Positions 57,148-64,000 of a stretch of 64,000 nt of DNA are shown in pieces. The position numbers and the translations under genes are program-made. The stretch is from contig CP136063.1 in assembly GCA_032622095.1 (NCBI GenBank), positions 210,722,355 to 210,786,354 of the forward strand, in the 5' to 3' direction. The number at the start of each line of letters is the position of its first letter. The first letter of the stretch is position 1. This DNA comes from Siphonodentalium dalli. Lineage: Eukaryota; Mollusca; Scaphopoda; Gadilida; Siphonodentaliidae. The notes under the pieces are model-generated. The model was not told where the DNA came from and made no database searches. It saw only the letters and a program-made list of their open reading frames with translations.

Positions 57148-58483
57148 CTGTATAATAAATACAATATTCAATATTAAGAACGGTAACCAAGCAACCAAGC
57201 TGTATAATAAATACAATATTCAATCTGAAGAACGGAAAACAGGCAACCAAGCTGTATAATAAATACAATATTCATTACGAAGAACAGTATCCAAGCATCA
57301 AAGCTGTAATATAATAAATACAATTATCAATACGAAGAACGGCAACCAAGCAACCAATCTGTATAATAAATACAACATACAATATGAAGAACGGTACAGT
57401 AATCAACCAAGCTGTATACTAAATACAATATTCAATATGAAGAACAGAACAATGAGCACACAAGCTACATAATAAATACAATATTCCATATGAAGAAAGG
57501 TAACCAAGCTATTATAAATACGAAGAATAATATTCAATACGAAGAACGGTAACCAAACACCCAAGCTGTATAATAAATACAATATTCAATATGATGAACG
57601 TTAACCGGGCAACCAAGCTAAATACAATATTCAATATGAAGAACGGTAACCAAGCATCCAAGCTGTATAATAAATACAATATTCAATATGAAGAACGGTA
57701 CAGTAATCAACCAAGCTGTATAATAAATACAATACACAATATGAAGAACGGTACAGTAATCAACCAAGCTGTATAATAAATACAATACACAATATGAAGA
57801 ACGGTACAGTAATCAACCAAGCTGTATAATAAATACAATATTCAATATGAAGAACAGAACAATGAGCACCCAAGCTGTATAATAAATACAATATTCCATA
57901 TGAAGAACGGTAACCAAGCAACCAAGCTGTATAATAAATACGAAGAATAATATTCAATACGAAGAACGGTAACCAGGCAACCAAGCTGTATACTAAATAC
58001 AATATTCAATATGAATAATTGTAACCAAGCATGCAGCCAAGCTGTACGATAAATACAATATTCAATAAGCAACCAAGCTGCATAATAAATACAATATTCA
58101 ATATGATGAACAGTAACCAGGCAACCAAGCTGTATACTAAATACAACATTCAATATGAAGAACGGTAACCAAGCATCCAAGCTGTATAATAAATACAATA
58201 TTCAATATGAAGAACGGTACAGTAATCAACCAAGCTGTATAATAAATTCAATATGAAGAACGGTACAGTAATCAACCAAGCTGTATAATAAATACAATAC
58301 ACAATATGAAGAACGGTACAGTAATCAACCAAGCTGTATAATAAATACAATATTCAATATGAAGAACGGTAACCAGGCAACCAAGCTGTATACTAAATAC
58401 AATATTCAATATGAATAATTGTAACCAAGCAGCCAAGCTGTATGATAAATACAATATTCAATAAGCAACCAAGCTGCATAATA
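57148..58483 (-). repeat. Intronic satellite built from a 3' splice junction
   Basis: About two dozen tandem units, typically 52 bp with insertion variants (for example an added TACTGTACC), fill the intron between gluconokinase exons 58685-58715 and 57061-57147. On the gene strand each unit reads CTTGGTTGCTTGGTTACCGT, then TCTTCATATTGAATATTGTA, then TTTATTATACAG. The last unit runs directly into the real exon. Open frames of up to about 118 codons across it (MYLLYSLVAWLPFF type) are repeat translations. The remaining 200 bp to the upstream exon (58484-58684) are ordinary intron. Confidence 0.92.
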
Positions 58484-58684
58484 AGTAAAGTAATATGGAC
58501 ACTAAATTTGAAAGGAATATAACAACAATACCTCAAGGGATATATCGTGTTTTTGCTAAGCATATTTCTATTTTAAGCGTTAATATTAGTTAATATTATC
58601 TTGGTAATGAAATATTTAAAACTGGAATTAATGGAAAGTGCCTATTAACCTCGGACACATATATTATATAGTACAGTTACGTAC

Positions 58685-58715
58685 CCTCTGTGATAGAGCT
58701 TGTCCTGTCGTTGTC
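58685..58715 (-). CDS. IDNK: Gluconokinase, small coding exon with P-loop end
   Basis: A 31-nt microexon bounded by TTCTTTCGTTACAG| and |GTACGT. After one base completing a split codon it encodes TTTGQALSQR, which fits the residues after the Walker A lysine (GSGK-[ST]T.G.AL...LG). The split codon ending in G is compatible with Lys (AA|G). It joins 57147 in phase 0 (CAG AGG|CTA GGG). The preceding exon with the start codon and GxxGxGK should end ...GGNAA and lie upstream. No sequence up to 64000 was identified as that exon. Confidence 0.8.
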
Positions 58716-58804
58716 CTGTAACGAAAGAAAACAATAATTCAGTCAAATTTTAGGACGGGAGTGGCGTCGGCATCGGCGTATATATAGAGGCATAATTTAG
58801 GACA

Positions 58805-59285
58805 TCTCATATATATATTTTGAAGACCTCTGTCTGTCTGTTTGTTTGTCTGTCTGTCTGTCTGTCTGTCATTAATACAAATCTACGATTCTCGACCGAT
58901 CGGGACGAAACTTGGTACGTGTGTGTAGTTTGACCAGGCGGTCGTCGTTGCATGCGCAGACGAGATCTCGGAAACGGGTGGAGCTATCGACTTGAAATTT
59001 GCTATGTGAATGTATCTTGCCCCGGATACGAATTTTATCGGGTCGCCGAGCCCGTGCGACGCCAGCTTCGCACATGCGCAGACGAGATCTCGGAAACGGG
59101 TGGAGCTATCGACTTGAAATTAGGTGTGTGAATGTATCTTGCCCCGGATACGAATTTTATCGGGTCGCCGAGCCCGTGCGACGCAAGCTTCGCGCATGCG
59201 CAGACCACATCTCGGAAACTGGTAGAGCTATCGACTTGAAATTTGGTTTTTGAATAGCCCGGACAACGTCGGGCTTATCGGCTAG
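58805..59285 (+). mobile_element. Helitron-like unit 1 of 3
   Basis: Starts TCTCATATATATATTTTGAA after an A and carries a TCTG microsatellite. Then comes a leader (ACGATTCTCGACCGATCGGG, TTTGACCAGGCGGTCGTCG), followed by about two and a half 118-bp units (GAGATCTCGGAAACGGGTGG, GCTATCGACTTGAAATTTG, GGATACGAATTTTATCGGG, TCGCCGAGCCCGTGCGACGC). It ends with hairpin GCCCGGACAACGTCGGGC (59257-59274), 7 nt, then CTAG (59282-59285) and T. No Rep/Hel gene. Confidence 0.75.
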
Positions 59286-59904
59286 TCTCATATATATTTT
59301 GAAGACCTCTGTCTGTCTGTTTGTCTGTCTGTCATTAATACAAATCTACGATTCTCGACCGATCGGGACGAAACTTGGTACGTGTGTGTAGTTTGACCAG
59401 GCGGTGGTCGTTGTCGTATTGGCGAGCCCGTGCGACGCCCGTGCAGTGCATGCGCAGACGAGATCTCGGAAACGGGTGGAGCTATCGACTTGAAATTTGC
59501 TATGTGAATGTGTCTTGCCCCGGATACGAATTTTATCGGGTCGCCGAGCCCGTGCGACGCCAGCGTCGCGCATGCGCAGACGAGATCTCGTAAACGGGTG
59601 GAGCTATTGACTTGAAATTTGGTATGTGAATGAATCTTGCCCCGGATACGAATTTTATCGGGTCGCCGAGCCCGTGCGACGCCAGCTTCGCGCATGCGCA
59701 GACGAGATCTCGGAAACGGGTGGAGCTATCGACTTGAAATTTGGTATGTGAATGTATCTTGCCCGGATACGAATTGTATCGGGTCGCCGAGCCCGTGCGA
59801 CGCCAACTTCGCACATGCGCAGACCAGATCTCGGAAACGGGTGGAGCTATCGACTTGAAATTTGGTTTTTGAATAGCCCGGACAACGTCGGGCTCATCGG
59901 CTAG
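59286..59904 (+). mobile_element. Helitron-like unit 2 of 3
   Basis: Begins TCTCATATATATTTTGAAG directly after the CTAG of unit 1. It has the same leader (the ATTGGCGAGCCCGTGCGACG variant), about four 118-bp core units, then the GCCCGGACAACGTCGGGC hairpin and CTAG at 59901-59904. Head-to-tail abutment with no spacer. Confidence 0.75.
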
Positions 59905-60792
59905 TCTAAATATATATATTTGAAGACCTCTGTCTGTTTGTTTGTATGTCTGTCATTATACAAATCTACGATTCTCGACCGATCGGGACGAAACTTGGTA
60001 CGTGTGTGTAGTTTGACCAGGCGGTCGTCGTTGTCGTATTGGCGAGCCCGTGCAGCGCATGCGCAGAAGAGATCTCGGAAACGGGTGGAGCTATCGACTT
60101 GAAATTTGCTATGTGAATGTATCCTGCCCCGGATACGAATTTTATCGGGTCGCCGAGCCCGTGCGACGCAAGCTTCGCGCAGACCAGATCTCGGAAACGG
60201 GTGGAGCTATCGACTTGAAATTTGGTATGTGAATGTATCTTGCCCCGGATACGAATTTTATCGGGTCGCCGAGCCCGTGCGACGCAAGCTTCGCGCAGAC
60301 CAGATCTCGGAAACGGGTGGAGCTATCGACTTGAAATTTGGTATGTGAATGTATCTTGCCCCGGATACGAATTTTATCGGGTCGCCGAGCCCGTGCGACG
60401 CCAGTTTCGCGCATGCGCGGACCAGATCTCGGAAATCTCGGAAACGCGTGGAGCTATCGACTTGAAATTTGGTATGTGAATGTATTTTTGCCCCGGATAC
60501 GAATTTTATCGGGTCGCCGAGCCCGTGCGACGCCAGCTTCGCACATGCGCGGACCAGATCTCGGAAACGCGTGGAGCTATCGACATGAAATTTGATATGT
60601 GAATGTATCTTGCCCCGGATACGAATTTTATCGGGTCGCCGAGCCCGTGCGACGCCAGCTTCGCGCATGCGCAGACCAGATCTCTGAAACGGGTGGAGCT
60701 ATCGACTTTAAATTTGCTATGTGAATGTATCTTGCCCCGGATACGAATTTTGGTTTTTGAATAGCTCGGACAACGTCGGGCTCATCGGCTAG
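59905..60792 (+). mobile_element. Helitron-like unit 3 of 3
   Basis: Begins TCTAAATATATATATTTGAA directly after the CTAG of unit 2. It has the same leader and about six core units, some lacking the CATGCGCA segment. The final unit is fused to GAATAGCTCGGACAACGTCG, GGCTCATCGG and CTAG at 60789-60792, followed by T. The number of core units rises from unit 1 to unit 3. Confidence 0.75.
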
Positions 60793-61106
60793 TTCTATAT
60801 ATATGTATATCTGAAATCACCCCCCCCCCCCCGTTGGTAGGTGCACATATCGATAACTATGGAAAAGAACAGTGATGTATACGAATTAATTTATAGGACT
60901 ATATATACATGTTTATCACATAATTAACCCACAAAACCAGCTTCAAAATTATTGGTAAGACACACGTGTAATATTAGCGCGTGCGATGACGTCACGACAT
61001 TATTTATTATATTAAGTATTAATGACTTGCGATGCTGAAGTTTAAGATTGTTGTTTTCGGTGAATACTTCGCGTTGCTTCGCGTTTATTTGATCATGTGA
61101 TAAAAG
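60793..61106. other. No gene recognised
   Basis: A 14-C run at about 60819-60832. Otherwise unremarkable. Confidence 0.45.
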
Positions 61107-61252
61107 GTATCTCAAACTCGTTGTATTTTATACGTAATTTATCAACCTCGTCCACTAAATTTTATTTGAGCCTCGGTAAACCTCGGCTCAAATCGAATTT
61201 AGTGAACTCGGTTGATAAATTCCGTATAAAATATAAACTCATGTGAGATTCT
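61107..61252. mobile_element. Foldback element
   Basis: The arms of about 65-70 nt (ATTTTATACGTAATTTATCA, ACTAAATT, TTTGAGCC) are mirrored by GGCTCAAAT, AATTTAGT and TGATAAATTCCGTATAAAAT. The centre GAGCCTCGGTAAACCTCGGCTC is itself palindromic. No coding sequence. Confidence 0.8.
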
Positions 61253-61277
61253 CTATCTATGTTCTGGGTGGGATTTG

Positions 61278-61302
61278 TATATATATATATATATATATAT
61301 AT
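61278..61302. repeat. TA microsatellite
   Basis: Uninterrupted run of about twelve TA dinucleotides. Confidence 0.95.
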
Positions 61303-62215
61303 ACAAAAAAAATAATTTCAAATTGACCTTGGCCTTCCAGATAGGCCTTCAATGTCATCCCGAACAATACACCCGACATAGATCCATGGCTCGTTTCGTT
61401 CATATATATTCAAATTTAATAACAGCACCCGGTTACCGGGTAACGAAACGAAATTTTAATCAAATTTCCAAACAGATGTCGTAAATATTTTTTTTCTAAC
61501 CCCGTTCCAAGAAACTATGAATCGTCTTATGAGTTATGACTATACTAACCATGCGTGCAAGCGCAAATATACCCATTCCAACACTTGGTTGAAGCTCGTT
61601 TAAAATCCGTTTATGAGCTACAAAAAAGTAGCATTCGGGTAATTCCAGATACCCACACACCACACACTATCTTAAATTATTGATTTGGGTCAACATGGCA
61701 TCTTCAGTATGAAATATAATATGTCCACAAACATGCATGCATATCAAACGGTAGCATTATGTTGGGAAAATATTGCAAACGAAGGGGATTAGGGTCTACT
61801 TATTTTAATATGGAGAGAACACCAATGGAGCACATAACCTTTAAGTATATTTCGGGACATCATCAAATGGCAAAATTCCCGTGAGCTATTTTAAAATGGG
61901 TGTAGATCGTGTGGATTTCAAGACGAAAAAAATAAAATAAACAAAAACAAAACACCCAAAACATGAAGAAGTAAAAAAACAAACAACAGAAACAAAATAG
62001 AAACAAAGGGATATAAGAGATATAACAGAAACAAACAAAAAACCAGATATGGCAATAATTATACTAATCTGCATTGTATATATAATTGTTCCATGCAGAC
62101 AATACATCTGCGAGCTCATTTTATTGCCGTGTAAATCTCAGCCGGTAACGCACTGTTTCAATGGTATGGGCCGGGTTTTTATTTATATTATACATGCACA
62201 AGGATGTACATGGCT
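61303..62215. other. No gene recognised
   Basis: An A-rich low-complexity stretch (61918-62042) produces a hydrophobic minus-strand frame that is not a gene. Nothing else supported. Confidence 0.45.
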
Positions 62216-62219
62216 AGGG

Positions 62220-62560
62220 GGTCATAGTTGTGGGGTTGTCCGCCTTGAAATTTCTACCCCCCCCCCCCCCACACACACATATATACACACAACCAACCCA
62301 ACCCAACCACACCAACCATGTTCATGCACGAAATTTCATTTGCACCCCCCTTCCTTTTTGTGGTTGGAACTTTCAAACTGGTCCCTCTAATTTTTTCCAA
62401 CTGTCGGAAATTTCCCAACATGACACTCAGGCTAAGGTTTGAAAATGTCCAACTATAGTAGCCATGTCAGACCAAAATGTGGACAAAAAGTACGTGTTGA
62501 ACAATATGTGACTGTTGGTCTAAAAATCAAACAAATTCCCCACTACACGCCCGATAACCC
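62220..62560. repeat. Dispersed C-run repeat family copy
   Basis: A 13-C run (about 62258-62270), CACACACACATATATACACAC, CACGAAATTTCATTTGCACCC, TTTCCAACTGTCGGAAATTTC and GTTGGTCTAAAAATCAAACA...TTCCCCACTA parallel the copy at 25.6-25.98 kb. Confidence 0.65.
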
Positions 62561-63555
62561 TATAGGCTGGTGGCTGTGGGTAGGCATATTGCTGTAGTGA
62601 TATTGTGTGGCGGTTTTCACACGTGTGCTCAGAATATTAGGAAAATCATAAAATCTGGAATCCACCCGGCTAGAACGCTTATGGCATTAGATAGGACCAT
62701 GACTGGTGTATGCATACACCATTTGTGATAGCCGTGTGCCTTTAGATATATTTTTTATTACTTAATTTGTCGAATTTTACAACCGGTTTTTGTCGTTTAT
62801 CAAAGAAACTACCTAATATAAATGGTAGAAATCTCGATATGTAGGCTTCATGTACACATGTCACTAGATGCACATTCCATTGATACAATGAAACCAAAAT
62901 CCACAATAAAAGACATATTTTTCGTGGAAAAATATCGATTTTCCTGAGTGTCATATCACAAATTTATGACAGGCATATTGCCTCCGCAGATAGGCTCATG
63001 GCAAAGCACAAACTTGTTATGATAGGCAAGTGGCATTGTTGATAGGCACGTTGTAAATATTGACCAAGCTCCAATTTAGCACTTTAAAGCCAACAATATG
63101 CAACTTCTGGCATATATTATTTTATAAATACACTCTGGAATGATTATTCATTCATATAAAATAGACAGAACCACACATATGTGTGCATGACGTGAAAATT
63201 AACGGACGAGTTTGTTACGCGGAATGTTACAACGTTACAACGATGATTCGCGAGTTGTAACTTGCAGCATAATTTAATTTCCTCACCACGCACACATAAT
63301 GTGTGGTTGTATTTTATTACACACCCACTAGAACTATTCAACATCGAGATTTAGCGTTTATTGATTCGTTTCTGTCGTAATTTATAGCCATTTTTATCAA
63401 ACTGATAGGCGACTTTATTAATAAAGTTTGTAGTTCTTGTTCAAAAGATAAAGTTGACGTAATTTGTGACTCGTGACGTCGACGTTTTCCGCATTGTATA
63501 CGTGTTGAATACGTTGGTAAAGATATTGTATGGGCTACACACTGCTCAATATAAG
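62561..63555. other. No gene recognised
   Basis: Short open frames on the minus strand (62742-62954 and 63144-63344) without recognised domains. Confidence 0.45.
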
Positions 63556-63559
63556 AAAA

Positions 63560-63625
63560 TTAACACAACGATTCATCTAGATCGGGCTCTATTTCTTCTG
63601 GTTCCGACATTATTTTAGCTTCTTT
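63560..63625 (-). other. Possible terminal exon, acidic C-terminus
   Basis: After ATTATCTATTTCAG the minus strand encodes KEAKIMSEPEEIEPDLDESL plus Cys and a TAA stop. The acidic tail and the good acceptor look exon-like, and it lies upstream of the gluconokinase gene on the same strand. The family is not recognised. It could equally contain a start (ATG TCG GAA) of a short upstream frame. Confidence 0.25.
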
Positions 63626-64000
63626 CTGAAATAGATAATTGAGCGGAGCCTGAGTCAGATATAAATACAATTGGACCACTGTAAATGGTTGGCATTTTTT
63701 GTCAATACCGTGGGGCAGGTTGGGTACGAAGTAGGTACAAAGTGTCGGCTCTTTCACTAATGGCCTTCTAACGTCAACCATTTCTGAGATATGCATTACA
63801 GTTTAAACGGAAGTTGCAAAACCCGCCCAAATTTGTGCTATTATTTCATAATAAACTGAATAAATACTAATTATTTCTAAGTTTTAATACATTTTATCAG
63901 ATTTATTGACTAATTTCTGCATTTAGAAGCAGAATCTTAGATTTAAATGTCAGAAAATCTTAAATCATCCCGCGATGACAACTCGATGTTTTTTTTTCTG
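63626..64000. other. No gene recognised
   Basis: The open frame upstream of the possible exon continues to 63796 but is probably intronic. The window ends in a T run. Confidence 0.4.

Noticed and set aside
56993-58454. Hydrophobic open frames on the minus strand, up to 118 codons, resembling repeated membrane segments
   Set aside because: They follow the 52-bp intronic satellite. The periodic peptide comes from the repeat and they lie within the gluconokinase intron.
58872-60668. Many overlapping open frames on both strands (MREAGVARARRPDKIRIRGK type)
   Set aside because: They are translations of the 118-bp tandem core of the Helitron-like units: same peptide repeated, open on both strands, with no unique domain.
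57148-60792. Regularly spaced repeats that might suggest a CRISPR array
   Set aside because: The units are contiguous or nearly so, without unique spacers, and the sequence is eukaryotic with spliced genes.
61886-62119. Phe/Val-rich minus-strand frame resembling a membrane protein
   Set aside because: It is produced by an A/C-rich low-complexity stretch on the plus strand.
61321-63560. Search for the missing gluconokinase first exon (GxxGxGK ending in AA|GT on the minus strand)
   Set aside because: No candidate with both a P-loop and a donor was found. GGCCAAGGTC near 61330 (minus) lacks the required glycines.

Overview
This window looks like nuclear DNA from an animal, most likely a marine lophotrochozoan and probably a mollusc. 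It is AT-rich, its genes are split by GT-AG introns, and most of it is transposon-derived. Several blocks of tandem core repeats of about 160 bp, one followed by an ACGG-type microsatellite, resemble the bivalve 'pearl' elements. The species assignment is inference. No rRNA, tRNA or CRISPR array was recognised.

Only a few protein-coding loci can be supported. (1) A gluconokinase gene (IDNK-like) lies on the minus strand with three recognised exons (58685-58715, 57061-57147, 54765-55136). The exons join in phase and leave only the N-terminus and start of the P-loop unaccounted for. (2) A SAM-like/HECT-like gene, of the family often labelled G2E3-like in invertebrate genomes, lies on the minus strand with exon 1 at 45494-45586 and a large exon at 37891-36370. 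It carries two apparent frameshifts. (3) A degraded two-exon integrase-core (DDE) gene lies on the plus strand at 26822-27661 plus 31155-31481. (4) A 5'-truncated but otherwise open non-LTR retrotransposon (41703-44861, minus) sits inside an older related copy on the plus strand (40600-41702 plus 44862-45381). (5) A decayed hAT-type transposase C-terminus lies at 19095-19640 (minus).

Region by region: 1-5.1 kb holds foldback and TIR elements, including one inserted inside another. 6.1-7.0, 12.5-13.2 and 16.65-17.2 kb hold copies of one interspersed repeat. 8.5-10.3 kb is a long-period tandem array. 13.5-16.1 kb is a strikingly CpG-poor block broken by a TTAA-flanked MITE. 20-25.2 kb holds two further TTAA MITEs and a 1-kb foldback. 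26.6-31.5 kb is the integrase locus, whose intron contains a MITE, a foldback and a Helitron-like unit. 31.5-36.3 kb is a dense run of foldbacks. 36.4-45.6 kb is the HECT-like gene with the nested retrotransposons in its first intron. 46-54 kb holds more MITEs, including an hAT MITE with a perfect 8-bp target duplication and a palindrome made of palindromes. 54.7-60.8 kb is the gluconokinase locus. Its introns hold a pearl-like array, an intronic satellite whose unit copies the intron/exon 3' splice junction, and three head-to-tail Helitron-like units. 61-64 kb is mostly non-coding.

The most unusual observation is the gluconokinase intron satellite. Each unit of about 52 bp (read on the gene's strand) ends in the same TTATTATACAG acceptor and begins with the same Leu-Gly-Cys codons as the real exon, giving about two dozen decoy 3' splice sites upstream of the authentic one.
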